NCBI GenBank assembly: GCA_003514385.1
Contig: DOQR01000005.1
Coordinates: 62,001-126,000, forward strand
Direction: 5' to 3'
Source: Oscillospiraceae bacterium
GTDB lineage: Bacteria > Bacillota > Clostridia > Oscillospirales > Acutalibacteraceae
Length of the DNA stretch: 64,000 nucleotides
Notes under the pieces: generated by a model
The model's input: only the letters and a program-made list of their open reading frames with translations
Told to the model about the DNA's origin: nothing
Database searches by the model: none
Part shown: positions 1-8,614 of the stretch, piece after piece
Layout of the letters: the number at the start of each line of letters is the position of its first letter
Numbering within the stretch: the first letter of the stretch is position 1
Made by a program: the position numbers and the translations under genes

Positions 1-199
1 ATGATGCCGAGCCCCAGTAGGGGAGCGTGTCGTCGATTCCCTCGTCCTCGCCCCAGCCGAAAAGACCGTGGACATATACATAGGGGTATTTGTTGATATC
101 AATCGACCCGATCGCGCTCACTCCCTGTGCGGCGATAGTGAATATGAGCGCCAGAACTGTTATCAGGCTCAGCGTGCGTTTAACAATTTTCGCTTTCAT
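1..199 (-). CDS. Secreted lipase-like protein, N-terminal part only
   Basis: The gene runs off the left edge; about 66 codons are visible. They begin with a basic n-region and a hydrophobic stretch typical of a Sec signal peptide (MKAKIVKRTLSLITVLALIF), probably cleaved around residue 30. After it comes YPYVYVHGLFGWGEDE, which resembles the oxyanion-loop strand (VHG) at the start of secreted bacterial lipases of the alpha/beta-hydrolase fold. An AGGAGG ribosome binding site lies just upstream of the ATG. The catalytic serine, aspartate and histidine would lie outside the window, so lipase activity is inference. Another secreted lipase-like gene occurs near 55 kb. Confidence 0.65.
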   Translation of the reverse strand, partial: MKAKIVKRTLSLITVLALIFTIAAQGVSAIGSIDINKYPYVYVHGLFGWGEDEGIDDTLPYWGSAS

Positions 200-466
200 C
201 AAAGATCCCTCCTGTATCATTACATTTTAAAGTTTATCTTATCAATAAAGCCGGGGATTTTATATTTTGTAAAAATAAGATTGTTTTTCACTCTTTTTGT
301 AAAACGGTTTAAGAATTTTTTAAACAGTGTTGCAAAAATGTCAAACTCCTGTGACAAAAATGACAAGGTTCATAAAAGGAAATATTTTTCTGGTTGTAAA
401 AATCCGATTTACGAGCGAATAAAAACCGACGTTCCGGCGATACTAATCGCAAAAGGAGTGAGAAAA

Positions 467-688
467 ATGATCGACAGAATATCGCTTATTTTAGTAATAA
501 TCGGCGCGCTCAACTGGGGCAGCATAGGCCTGTTCAAATTTGATATCGTCGCGTGGATATGCGGCGGCCAGGGATCGATAGTCGCGAGGATCATATATAC
601 GCTCGTGGCGCTCGCAGGCATCTGGTGCATCTCGCTGTTTTTCAGGGAGAATACGCTCCTCGAGACGAATGACGGAAAAACGAAGTAA
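467..688 (+). CDS. DUF378 family small membrane protein
   Basis: A 73-residue protein with two hydrophobic helices (about residues 5-22 and 38-60) separated by a short loop. The first helix carries the LNWGxxGLF signature typical of the DUF378 family of two-helix bacterial membrane proteins of unknown function. The ATG at 467 is preceded by AAAAGGAG; a longer in-frame reading begins far upstream without a ribosome site, so the short form is preferred. It stands alone between a divergent lipase-like gene and dnaG. Family membership is fairly sure; function is unknown. Confidence 0.75.
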   Translation: MIDRISLILVIIGALNWGSIGLFKFDIVAWICGGQGSIVARIIYTLVALAGIWCISLFFRENTLLETNDGKTK

Positions 689-874
689 ACTTTTCAAAAA
701 AGGAATTGAAAATTGCAGCGGCGGCGGAGAGTGCAAAGGCGCTTTTCGCCGTCGCTTTGTTTAACGCCGACTTATCTGATGCAAAGCCGAGCGCAAAAAT
801 TTTTAAATTTTTTGATAACTTTGTAGGGAAAACAGGATTTTTTGCGTATATATTATTGAAAGGGGTGAGAACGG

Positions 875-2635
875 ATGAGACTCAGCGACAGTTTTCTCGA
901 ACAGCTGCGCGCAAATACGGATATAGAGAGCGTCATTTCTCCCTATGTTAACCTGCGCCGAAGGGGCAAGAACCTTGTCGGACTCTGCCCGTTCCACAAC
1001 GAAAAGACTCCGTCATTTACTGTTTATCCCGAAAACGGTAGCTTCTATTGCTTCGGCTGCGGAGTCGGCGGCGATGTGATAACTTTCGTGCGCCGAATGG
1101 AAAATCTTGACTATATGGAGGCGGTCAAGCAGCTTGCGGACAGAGCGGGAATGGCTCTGCCGGAGGACGGCTATGACGATACCCTCGCCAAAAAGCGCAC
1201 CGCCGTTTTGGCGGCGAACCGCGCGGCGGCGAAGTTTTTTCACTCTCAGCTCTTTACCGACAGAGGCAGACATGCTCTCAACTATTTCCTTGACCGCGGG
1301 CTGACTATGGAGACCATCCGCCACTTCGGCTTGGGCTTTGCTCCGGATGACTGGCGCGCGCTTAAAAATCACCTCAATGAACAGGGCTTTGACGATATTT
1401 TGCTCGAGAGTGCGAATCTCCTGCGCCGCAGCGACAAAAACGGAAAAGTATCTTATTACGACAACTTCCGCAACCGCGTGATGTTTCCGATAATCGACCC
1501 GCGCGGCAATGTCATAGCGTTCGGCGGCAGAGTGCTCGACGACTCGAAGCCGAAATACATAAACACTTCGGACACGCTCGTTTATAAAAAGAGCAACGGC
1601 GTCTTTGCACTGAATTTTGCAAAGAACGGAAACGACGGCAAACTCATTATCGCCGAGGGCTATATGGATGTCATAGCCCTGCATCAGGCGGGTTTCACGA
1701 ATGCCGTCGCCTGCCTCGGTACCGCGCTGACAAAAGAGCAGGCGAATCTGCTCTCACGTTATGCGGATGAGATAATCCTCTCGTATGACGCCGATGAGGC
1801 GGGTCAGAAGGCGACCGCCCGCGCGCTCGGAATATTCGGCACCACGGGAATGGAGATAAAGGTTCTGCGCCTGACCGGCGGCAAGGATCCCGACGAGATA
1901 ATCAAAAAATACGGCGCTCAGCGTTTCCGCGATATCATAAACGGCGCGGCGAACGACACGGAGTACAGACTCCTTCGGGCGCGTCAGGGGATAGACCTGT
2001 CCACCGATGACGGAAAGGTGAAATATCTTTCTGCGGCGACGGAGGTGCTCGCGGGGATACCGAGCCCTGTCGAAGTCGATGTCTACGCCTCGCGCCTTGC
2101 GAATGAGCTCGGCGTGGACAAGCTCGCTATCGAATCGCAGGTGAAATATAAGCGTGAGGGGCTCAGAAAACGCCGCATGGCTCAGCGCGAGCAGGATCAG
2201 AAACGCCTGCTGATAAACGGACAGAACACAAAGAACCCGGAACGCTCCCAGCATCTGCGCGCCGCAAAAGCGGAGGAAACGCTGATAGCCTCGCTCATGC
2301 GGAACCCGGATTTTTATAACAAGCTCAGGGACGAGCTGTCCGCGGATTATTTCGTCACCGCGATCAACAGACGCATCTTTTCGGTCATTCTTTCGCGCCT
2401 TGATGAGGGCGGCAACACCGAGCCGTATTTCCTCTCGTCCGAGTTCACTCCCGATGAGATGGACGAGGTCGAGCGCATATTCCGCTCTGCGGCTCAGCTG
2501 AGCAACACCGTCGAAGAGTGCGCCGACTGTATAAAAATACTCAAAGAGGAAAAAAATAAGCCGGAGAGCATAAAAGCCTCCGAACTGAGCGACGACGATT
2601 TCGCAAAGCTGTTCAGACCCGATAAACAGGATTGA
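875..2635 (+). CDS. dnaG: DNA primase
   Basis: 586-residue primase that makes RNA primers for lagging-strand and replication-restart synthesis. Domains are in canonical order: a CHC2 zinc-binding domain (Cys38, His41, Cys59, Cys62 in CPFH and FYCFGC), the catalytic core, a TOPRIM domain with the acidic residue in AEGYMDV (about 261) and the metal-binding DAD (about 305-307), and a C-terminal helicase-binding region. The length is near that of Clostridia homologues. An AAAGGGGTGAG ribosome site precedes the ATG. It lies 71 bp upstream of rpoD, as in the macromolecular-synthesis operon of Firmicutes, but no rpsU is seen here. Confidence 0.97.
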   Translation: MRLSDSFLEQLRANTDIESVISPYVNLRRRGKNLVGLCPFHNEKTPSFTVYPENGSFYCFGCGVGGDVITFVRRMENLDYMEAVKQLADRAGMALPEDGYDDTLAKKRTAVLAANRAAAKFFHSQLFTDRGRHALNYFLDRGLTMETIRHFGLGFAPDDWRALKNHLNEQGFDDILLESANLLRRSDKNGKVSYYDNFRNRVMFPIIDPRGNVIAFGGRVLDDSKPKYINTSDTLVYKKSNGVFALNFAKNGNDGKLIIAEGYMDVIALHQAGFTNAVACLGTALTKEQANLLSRYADEIILSYDADEAGQKATARALGIFGTTGMEIKVLRLTGGKDPDEIIKKYGAQRFRDIINGAANDTEYRLLRARQGIDLSTDDGKVKYLSAATEVLAGIPSPVEVDVYASRLANELGVDKLAIESQVKYKREGLRKRRMAQREQDQKRLLINGQNTKNPERSQHLRAAKAEETLIASLMRNPDFYNKLRDELSADYFVTAINRRIFSVILSRLDEGGNTEPYFLSSEFTPDEMDEVERIFRSAAQLSNTVEECADCIKILKEEKNKPESIKASELSDDDFAKLFRPDKQD

Positions 2636-2706
2636 TATTCTGTTTTGGGTCATGACATAAAAGACCGACTCAATATGCAACATAAAGAGAAGGAGACAGA
2701 GAAGTA

Positions 2707-3807
2707 ATGGATGGTATCGAAAAAAGACCGGCGGTGAAAGCCCTTATCGAAAAGGGTAAAGCCGCAGGCAAACTGACCACCCAGGAGATCGACACGGTAA
2801 TAGTCGACATGGATCTTGATATCGAGGATCTTGATAAGCTCTATGAGTCTATCGAGGCGCAGAATATCGAGATAATCGACGACCTGTCGATGCTGGATGT
2901 GGATGATGTCAACTTCGATCTGGGCGAGACGCCCAAGTCGACCGCTGACACCGCGGGGGTCACTGATGACAAGAACATCACTATCGACGACCCCGTCAAG
3001 GTCTATCTCAAGGAGATAGGCAAGGTTCCGCTGCTCACCCCCGAGGAGGAGATCGAACTCGCCATCAGAATCGGCGACAACGACCCCGCCGCAAAGCGCA
3101 GACTGACCGAGGCGAACCTCAGACTCGTCGTCAGCATCGCAAAGCGCTATGTCGGCAGAGGCATGCAGTTCCTCGATCTTATTCAGGAGGGCAACCTCGG
3201 ACTTATCAAGGCTGTTGACAAGTTCGATTACACAAAGGGATTCAAGTTCTCGACCTACGCCACATGGTGGATAAGGCAGGCGATAACCCGCGCCATAGCC
3301 GATCAGGCGAGGACGATAAGAATCCCCGTTCACATGGTCGAGACCATAAATAAGGTCAAAAAGACCAACAGCCAGCTGCTGCACAAGAACGGCAGAGACC
3401 CCACGGCGGAGGAAATCGCCGAGGTACTCGATATGCCCGTTGACAAGGTGCGCGAGATAATGCGTGTGGCTCAGGAGCCTGTCTCCCTTGAAACCCCCAT
3501 CGGCGAGGAGGAGGACAGCCATCTCGGCGACTTCATCCCCGACGACGACGCTCCTGCCCCGGCGGACGCAGCCTCCGCGACCCTGCTCAAGGAGGAGCTC
3601 GCCCACGTGCTCAAGACCCTCACTCCCCGTGAGGAGCGCGTGCTCTCTATGCGCTTCGGCCTCACCGACGGCCATCCCCACACCCTTGAAGAGGTCGGCA
3701 AGGAGTTCAATGTCACCCGTGAGCGTATCCGCCAGATAGAGGCGAAGGCTCTGCGCAAGCTCCGTCATCCGACGAGAAGCAAGAAGCTCAGGGACTACGT
3801 GGAATAA
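2707..3807 (+). CDS. rpoD: Principal RNA polymerase sigma factor (sigma-70/SigA)
   Basis: 366-residue housekeeping sigma factor. Visible parts: an acidic region 1.1 (about 1-60), region 1.2 ([19 protein letters not shown], about 97-116), region 2 with the -10-recognising helix [13 protein letters not shown] (about 183-195), region 3, and region 4 ending in the helix-turn-helix that reads the -35 box ([17 protein letters not shown]). The short length compared with E. coli RpoD reflects the absence of the non-conserved insertion, normal in Firmicutes. AAGGAGACAGAGAAGTA precedes the ATG. It is co-directional with dnaG and ends at a stem-loop. Many promoters listed here (TTGACA/TATAAT, 17 bp) match the specificity expected of this factor. 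Confidence 0.97.
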   Translation: MDGIEKRPAVKALIEKGKAAGKLTTQEIDTVIVDMDLDIEDLDKLYESIEAQNIEIIDDLSMLDVDDVNFDLGETPKSTADTAGVTDDKNITIDDPVKVYLKEIGKVPLLTPEEEIELAIRIGDNDPAAKRRLTEANLRLVVSIAKRYVGRGMQFLDLIQEGNLGLIKAVDKFDYTKGFKFSTYATWWIRQAITRAIADQARTIRIPVHMVETINKVKKTNSQLLHKNGRDPTAEEIAEVLDMPVDKVREIMRVAQEPVSLETPIGEEEDSHLGDFIPDDDAPAPADAASATLLKEELAHVLKTLTPREERVLSMRFGLTDGHPHTLEEVGKEFNVTRERIRQIEAKALRKLRHPTRSKKLRDYVE

Positions 3808-3817
3808 TCAAAATCAA

Positions 3818-3857
3818 AAAATCAGTCGTAAGCTTTTAAAAACTTGCGGCTGATTTT
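3818..3857. terminator. Bidirectional terminator between rpoD and the amidohydrolase gene
   Basis: AAATCAGTCGTAAG pairs with CTTGCGGCTGATTT (two G-U pairs) around a short A/T loop. A T-rich run follows on the plus strand, and an A-rich run lies on the other side, so it can serve both convergent genes. Confidence 0.8.
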
Positions 3858-3861
3858 CTTT

Positions 3862-4656
3862 TTATCTTTTGTATTTTGCAAGCAATCCTTCAAGGTTTTT
3901 GTGCAGAATCTTCTCTCTGTCCTCATCGCTCAGCGGCAGAGACATAAATGTTTCAAGCTCCTTTTTGACGTTCCACATCGGGTAGTCCGAGCCGAAGAAA
4001 ATTTTGTCCGTGCCGAAGATATGAATCATTTCCATTATCCGCTCCGGGCTCATCGCGTAGAAGCTGCTCGACGAGTCAACATATACTCCCGCCTCCGAGA
4101 GCTCCTTTGAACCGAAGCCCCACTCGGACCACGCGCCGAAATGCGCCGCGATTATGTCGAGCTTAGGAAATCTTTCGAGCACCTTTATTATTTTAGTCGG
4201 CTTCGAATACTGCGTGCGGTAGTCGCCCGTGTGAAAGAGTATCGGCAGTCTGCCCTCGAGCACCTCGTACATCCGCATGGCCTCGGGCGCGTCTATGTCG
4301 AACTTCTGAAAATCAGGGTGCAGCTTTATGCCGTCGAGTCCGAGACTTATCGCCTCGTCGACTATCTCCGGTATCTCGTCCCCGCAGTCGGGGTGGAGCG
4401 TTGCAAAGCCTATGAAGCGGTCGGGGTGCTCCGATACGCTCTTTGCGATAAATGAGTTTATCGAGCGCACCTGGTGCGGTGTCGTCGCGACCGAGTGAAC
4501 AAGAAATTTGTCAACTCCCGCTTCGTCGCCGACCTTGAGAAGCATGTCGACCGTGCCGTCGAGGTCCATGTCGATGTCGTAGAAATCGCCGATGCTGCGC
4601 GCCGCCTTTCTGGCGAGCTTGTCCGGGTATATATGTGCGTGGCTGTCTATTATCAT
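3862..4656 (-). CDS. Metal-dependent hydrolase, amidohydrolase_2 family
   Basis: 264 residues with the TIM-barrel amidohydrolase pattern: the first-strand metal motif DSHAHIY (His6 and His8), ILFHTGD and IIAAHFG with later histidines, and the C-terminal FGSDYP aspartate. This architecture matches the Amidohydro_2 group (decarboxylases, lactonases and carboxylic-ester hydrolases); the substrate cannot be read from sequence. It is the last gene of a minus-strand operon with the GH95 fucosidase and a HAD phosphatase (25 bp gap to the latter). A role in processing a sugar lactone or related metabolite from fucosides would fit the context but is inference. GGAGATG precedes the ATG. Confidence 0.85.
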   Translation of the reverse strand: MIIDSHAHIYPDKLARKAARSIGDFYDIDMDLDGTVDMLLKVGDEAGVDKFLVHSVATTPHQVRSINSFIAKSVSEHPDRFIGFATLHPDCGDEIPEIVDEAISLGLDGIKLHPDFQKFDIDAPEAMRMYEVLEGRLPILFHTGDYRTQYSKPTKIIKVLERFPKLDIIAAHFGAWSEWGFGSKELSEAGVYVDSSSSFYAMSPERIMEMIHIFGTDKIFFGSDYPMWNVKKELETFMSLPLSDEDREKILHKNLEGLLAKYKR

Positions 4657-4681
4657 TTTTACATCTCCAGTGTGTTGAAAC

Positions 4682-5245
4682 TTATTTTATGCGCGTCAGT
4701 TTACCACTCACTGCGTGATAGTTTATCTCTCCGAGCGCGAATATCGGCGCGTCGCTTTTGAGAGAATCCGAAAACACTTTCTCAAATTTCGCGTCGGGCA
4801 TCGCCTCGTTTATTCTTATAACCTTTTCACCGTCTTTGCAGTTGAGCCCGGTCATTCTGCCCGTGTGCGGGTCAAGGCGCGTGGCGATGAGTGTGTGCAC
4901 CTTGTATTTTTCGCATATCGGGCGCAGCAGGAACTCGGGCGACGCCGAGCATACGACTGCGGGGAGGTCGCGGTTCTCCGGGCGGAAAAACGGATATATC
5001 CGCCTTTCGTTTTTCTCCCAGAATTTTTTAACCATCTTCTCCGTGTTCACAAAGCGCAGGAAGCAGAAGAATCTGCCCTTCATCTTGTCGCCGCCTATCT
5101 TTAAAAAGAAGCAGGCGAGGCAGACGAGCTGATAGGGAAGAATGACTATCAGCCACGGGTGCCTGATAAGGCAGAAGAGATAGAACACGCTCTCCGAGTC
5201 AACGGGGAAAACGGTCTTGTCAAAATCATAGAGGTCGAATTTCAT
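4682..5245 (-). CDS. HAD superfamily phosphatase (subfamily IB-like)
   Basis: 187 residues. Motif I is DFDKTVFPVDS (nucleophile Asp and acid/base Asp), motif II is VVCSASPEF, a lysine follows in CKDGEKV, and the region FSDSLKSDAPIF is the expected position of motif IV. A hydrophobic stretch around residues 22-48 forms the cap or a membrane-associated hairpin, as in the IB group (PSP/PGP-like). The protein is near the short end for this family. It sits 11 bp after the GH95 gene and 25 bp before the amidohydrolase, clearly the same transcript. Substrate unknown. AAGGAG precedes the ATG. Confidence 0.82.
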   Translation of the reverse strand: MKFDLYDFDKTVFPVDSESVFYLFCLIRHPWLIVILPYQLVCLACFFLKIGGDKMKGRFFCFLRFVNTEKMVKKFWEKNERRIYPFFRPENRDLPAVVCSASPEFLLRPICEKYKVHTLIATRLDPHTGRMTGLNCKDGEKVIRINEAMPDAKFEKVFSDSLKSDAPIFALGEINYHAVSGKLTRIK

Positions 5246-5256
5246 TTTACAACTCC

Positions 5257-7554
5257 TTAAAGCCTGACTGTGAGCGTGCTGCCGTCAAGCTCATGGACGG
5301 TCTCCTTGCCGCCGTATACTATATTAGCCTTGCCTTTTCCGGTGAGCGAATATGAAGTCAGCTTGCCGCCGCTCCAGGTCATGTCGACCTTTATGTTGCC
5401 CTTTGCAAGCAGACCGCGGACGCTGCCATCACTCCACTTGTCGGGGAGAGCGGGAAGAAGATATATCTTTCCGTCGAAGCAGTCGAGCAGCATCTCGCAG
5501 ACTCCGCTGACCGCGCCGAAGTTTCCGTCTATCTGGAAGGGCGGGTGCGCGTCGAAGAGATTCTCGTATGTGCCGCCGCCGTGGGAGTAGTTCATGCCGG
5601 TCGAAGCCTTGAATCTCAACTGCTGATCGAAGAGCTTCAATGCGTGGTTGCCGTCGCGCAGGCGCGCCCAGAAGTTTATCTTCCAGCCGAGGCTCCAGCC
5701 CGTGCCGTCATCGCCCCTTATTTCGAGCGAGCGTCTGCAAGCGTCCGCAAGCTCAGGCGTGCCGTCAGAAGTTATCAGATGCGCGGGGTGCAGACCGTAG
5801 AGCATCGAGCAGTGGCGGTGGTGTATCTCCGATTCTTTCTCTTCGTTGTACCACTCGAGAAGCTGACCTTTTTTGCCGATTTTGAACGGTAGCATGCGGT
5901 CGAGTTTGTCTTTGAGAATTTCTGCAAACTCCTTGTCCTCGCCGAGGATATCGGAAGCCTTGATGCAGTTTTCAAACAGCTCGCGGATTATGCTCATCGT
6001 CATTGTCGTCGTCTGCGAAACGGCGCAGTTGCTGCCGTTTAGGACGAAGTTGTTCTCGGGCGAGGTCGAGGGCGCGGCGATGAGATAGCCGTCCTTGTCC
6101 TCAACGAGATAGTCGCAGTAGAATTCCGCGCTCTTTTTCATTATCGGATAGGCGGTCTCGCGCAGATATTTTTCGTCCATGGTGTATTCGTAGTGGGCGA
6201 AAATATGCTCGCAGAACCAGCCGGGCGACATCGGCCAGAATGCCCATACGGCGCATCCGCCGACGGGGGTCGTCATTCTCCAGATGTCAACATTGTGATG
6301 CGCGACAAAGCCGTGCATGCCGTACATCTCTTTTGCCGTGCGCTCGCCCGCGGCGGACAGATCGCGCACCATCTCTATCAGAGGCTCGTTGACCTCCGGC
6401 ATGTCGCAGGGGAGAACGGGCCAGTAGTTCATCTCGGTGTTTATGTTCACCGTATAGTTGGAATGCCACGGCGGGCACAGCTTTTCGTTCCAGATGCCCT
6501 GAAGCGTTGACGGCTGAGAGCCGGGGCGCGACGAGGATATTGCAAGATAGCGTCCGAAGTTGAACAGCAGGGTGTAGAGCGCAATATCGTTCTTGTCTTT
6601 CTTGAAATTGCGCAGGCGCTTGCCGGTCGGTATGTTGTCTTTGCCGTTCGAGCCTATGTCGAGCTCAACTCTCGAATAGAGCGCGCGGTAGTCGGCGATG
6701 TGTGCGGATTTGACCGCTTCGTAATCGAAATCTTTCGAGAGTCTCTCGATGCAGGGCTCGAGATGCGGCTTGCCGTTTGTGAAAGCGTTGTTCTGCCAGC
6801 CGTTGAAGCTCGTCTCTGCGGTGAGATAGAGCGTGACGACCGTCGCGCCGGTTATCTCTATTCCCTTGCCGCTCACGTGCTTTTTGCCGTCGGTATCGGC
6901 TTTCACGGCGCAGGTGAAGAGCATACCGCGCTCGCTGCCGACTTTCGAATAGCTCTGCTTATCCGACTGACCGTTCGTGTTGTGCTCGCTCGGCGCTTCG
7001 CCGCTCATGACGAGCAGACCGCTCTGCGATTTGACTTTGTGATGAAGCTGGCATCTGAGGCTCGCTGTGACGTCAAACTTGCCGTTTTCGCAGATGAGGC
7101 GGACTGCGATAATTTTATCGGGATGCGACGCAAACAGCTCGCGGCGCATGATACGCTTGCCCTGCCTGTAGCTGACCGAGGCGATCGCCGTGTCAAGATC
7201 GAGCGAGCGGATGTAATCAGACTTGCGGTCGGAGCCGTCGAATGTCAGAACGAGGTCGCCCAGGGGCAGATATGCCTGGCTCCATGTGCTCATGAAGTCG
7301 GATTCTATAATATCCTGCGACTCGCGCAGCTTTCCGTCAAGCGCGAGAGCGCGGGCCTTCTGAAAAGCCTCGAGCGAACCGGGGCGTATAGTGTTCTTCG
7401 GGTGTCCCGTCCAAAGCTCGTCGTGGTTTAAAGAGACGGTTTCTTCCTTTACTTTGCCGTATATCATGCCGCCGAGCGTGCCGTTGCCGATGGGCAGCGC
7501 CTGAGTCCAGGCGGAGGCGGGCTTGTCATACCAAAGAAATGATGAATCCTTCAT
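5257..7554 (-). CDS. GH95 alpha-L-fucosidase (glycoside hydrolase family 95)
   Basis: 765 residues covering the whole family: an N-terminal beta-sandwich beginning LWYDKPASAWTQALPIGNG and LNHDELWTGHP, and a C-terminal (alpha/alpha)6 barrel with LQGIWNE, NINTEMNYWP, AAPSTSPEN and HGGGTYENLFDAHPPFQIDG. These are the regions that hold the catalytic Glu, Asn and Asp residues of GH95 enzymes, which invert and usually cleave alpha-1,2-fucosyl linkages on galactose (some members act on L-galactose). There is no signal peptide, so it should act in the cytoplasm on imported oligosaccharides. It leads an operon with a HAD phosphatase and an amidohydrolase, and is divergent from an RpiR regulator. AAGGAGC precedes the ATG. 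Confidence 0.93.
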   Translation of the reverse strand: MKDSSFLWYDKPASAWTQALPIGNGTLGGMIYGKVKEETVSLNHDELWTGHPKNTIRPGSLEAFQKARALALDGKLRESQDIIESDFMSTWSQAYLPLGDLVLTFDGSDRKSDYIRSLDLDTAIASVSYRQGKRIMRRELFASHPDKIIAVRLICENGKFDVTASLRCQLHHKVKSQSGLLVMSGEAPSEHNTNGQSDKQSYSKVGSERGMLFTCAVKADTDGKKHVSGKGIEITGATVVTLYLTAETSFNGWQNNAFTNGKPHLEPCIERLSKDFDYEAVKSAHIADYRALYSRVELDIGSNGKDNIPTGKRLRNFKKDKNDIALYTLLFNFGRYLAISSSRPGSQPSTLQGIWNEKLCPPWHSNYTVNINTEMNYWPVLPCDMPEVNEPLIEMVRDLSAAGERTAKEMYGMHGFVAHHNVDIWRMTTPVGGCAVWAFWPMSPGWFCEHIFAHYEYTMDEKYLRETAYPIMKKSAEFYCDYLVEDKDGYLIAAPSTSPENNFVLNGSNCAVSQTTTMTMSIIRELFENCIKASDILGEDKEFAEILKDKLDRMLPFKIGKKGQLLEWYNEEKESEIHHRHCSMLYGLHPAHLITSDGTPELADACRRSLEIRGDDGTGWSLGWKINFWARLRDGNHALKLFDQQLRFKASTGMNYSHGGGTYENLFDAHPPFQIDGNFGAVSGVCEMLLDCFDGKIYLLPALPDKWSDGSVRGLLAKGNIKVDMTWSGGKLTSYSLTGKGKANIVYGGKETVHELDGSTLTVRL

Positions 7555-7591
7555 TTTTAAGCTCCTTATTTAAGAAGTAATAGACTAATAG

Positions 7592-7620
7592 ATTATAGAA
7601 AAAATCGGGCTTTAAGTCAA
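7592..7620 (-). promoter_or_regulatory. Promoter of the GH95 operon
   Basis: On the minus strand: -35 TTGACT, 17-bp spacer, -10 TATAAT. It is a near-consensus sigma-70 promoter about 38 bp upstream of the GH95 start codon. Confidence 0.8.
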
Positions 7621-7633
7621 TGCTTTTAAGAAA

Positions 7634-7649
7634 ATGCAGGAAACCCTGC
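7634..7649. promoter_or_regulatory. Inverted repeat between the divergent promoters
   Basis: TGCAGG-AAAC-CCTGCA is a perfect 6-bp inverted repeat placed between the GH95 and rpiR promoters. It is a candidate operator for either unit. Symmetry is observed; function is inference. Confidence 0.4.
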
Positions 7650-7667
7650 AATTTTTGCTCTGCCGTC

Positions 7668-7697
7668 TTGCATTTTTGTGTGGCGGTATGCTAAAAT
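7668..7697 (+). promoter_or_regulatory. Promoter of the rpiR-type regulator gene
   Basis: TTGCAT, 18-bp spacer, TAAAAT, ending 39 bp before the ATG at 7737. Confidence 0.6.
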
Positions 7698-7701
7698 CAT
7701 G

Positions 7702-7713
7702 TTACATATGTAA
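7702..7713. promoter_or_regulatory. Palindromic operator candidate at the rpiR start site
   Basis: TTACATATGTAA is a perfect 12-bp palindrome lying where transcription from the rpiR promoter should begin. RpiR-family regulators bind inverted repeats and often repress themselves, so autoregulation is the simplest reading. Confidence 0.5.
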
Positions 7714-7736
7714 ACGGAATAAGGTGAATATCCAAT

Positions 7737-8591
7737 ATGACAAAACAGCTGCTTTCAAAAATAGAGGGCTGTTACTCTTCTATGTCCAAGGGACATAAGC
7801 GGATAGCCGACTACATAACCGAAAACTACGATAAGGCGGCATTCATGACCGCAGCGAAGCTCGGCGACACGGTCGGCGTGAGTGAATCGACTGTCGTCAG
7901 ATTCGCGTCCGAGCTCGGCTTTTCGGGCTATCCTCAGCTTCAGAAGGCCCTGCAGGAGGTAGTCAAGAGCAGGCTGACGAGCGTCCAGCGCATGGAGGCG
8001 GCGGGCGGCGAAGATATGCTCGAACACGCGTTTTCTTCCGATATCGAGACGATAAAGGTGACCCGCGAGAGCATCTCGCGCGAGGCGTTCAATGCGAGCG
8101 TTGAGGCGATAAACCGCGCGAAGCATATCTATGTTCTCGGCGTGCGCAGTGCGGCGTCGCTTGCAAGCTTTGCGGCGTTCTATCTCAATTTTGTCTATGA
8201 CAGCGTGACCCTTATCGAACCCGCCGGAACAGGCGAAGCGTTCGATCAGGCGTTCAGAATCAACAAGGACGATGTCTGTATCGCGATAAGCTTCCCGAGA
8301 TATTCAAAGCAGACGATAAATATGCTGCGCTTTATCTCCGACAGGGGAGCGACGGTTATCTCCGTCACCGACAGCGAAAATTCGCCGATAGCGCAGTTCG
8401 CGACCCATCTTCTCCTCGCGCGCAGCAGCATGGTCTCGTTCGTCGATTCCCTCGTTGCTCCGCTGAGTCTTATCAACGCGCTGATAGCGGCGGCGGCGAG
8501 CGAAAAGAGCGGCGAGGTCTACAGCAATCTCAGCTCGCTCGAAAATATATGGGACGAGTATCAGATATACCAGACCCACGAGGACGAGTAA
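7737..8591 (+). CDS. RpiR/MurR family transcriptional regulator
   Basis: 284 residues with the two-domain layout of the family: an N-terminal helix-turn-helix (about 1-77; VGVSESTVVRFASELGFSGYPQL is characteristic) and a C-terminal SIS phosphosugar-binding domain (about 105-250; VLGVRSAASLA, ISFPRYSKQT). Such regulators sense sugar phosphates and control sugar-catabolic operons. It is divergent from the GH95 fucosidase operon, suggesting control of fucoside use, but it is also followed at 23 bp by a housekeeping-like series (flavoprotein, cmk, plsC, ispH-rpsA), so it may simply head that transcript. The effector is unknown. Confidence 0.9.
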   Translation: MTKQLLSKIEGCYSSMSKGHKRIADYITENYDKAAFMTAAKLGDTVGVSESTVVRFASELGFSGYPQLQKALQEVVKSRLTSVQRMEAAGGEDMLEHAFSSDIETIKVTRESISREAFNASVEAINRAKHIYVLGVRSAASLASFAAFYLNFVYDSVTLIEPAGTGEAFDQAFRINKDDVCIAISFPRYSKQTINMLRFISDRGATVISVTDSENSPIAQFATHLLLARSSMVSFVDSLVAPLSLINALIAAAASEKSGEVYSNLSSLENIWDEYQIYQTHEDE

Positions 8592-8614
8592 ATTTTTTCA
8601 AAAAGAGGTAAATT

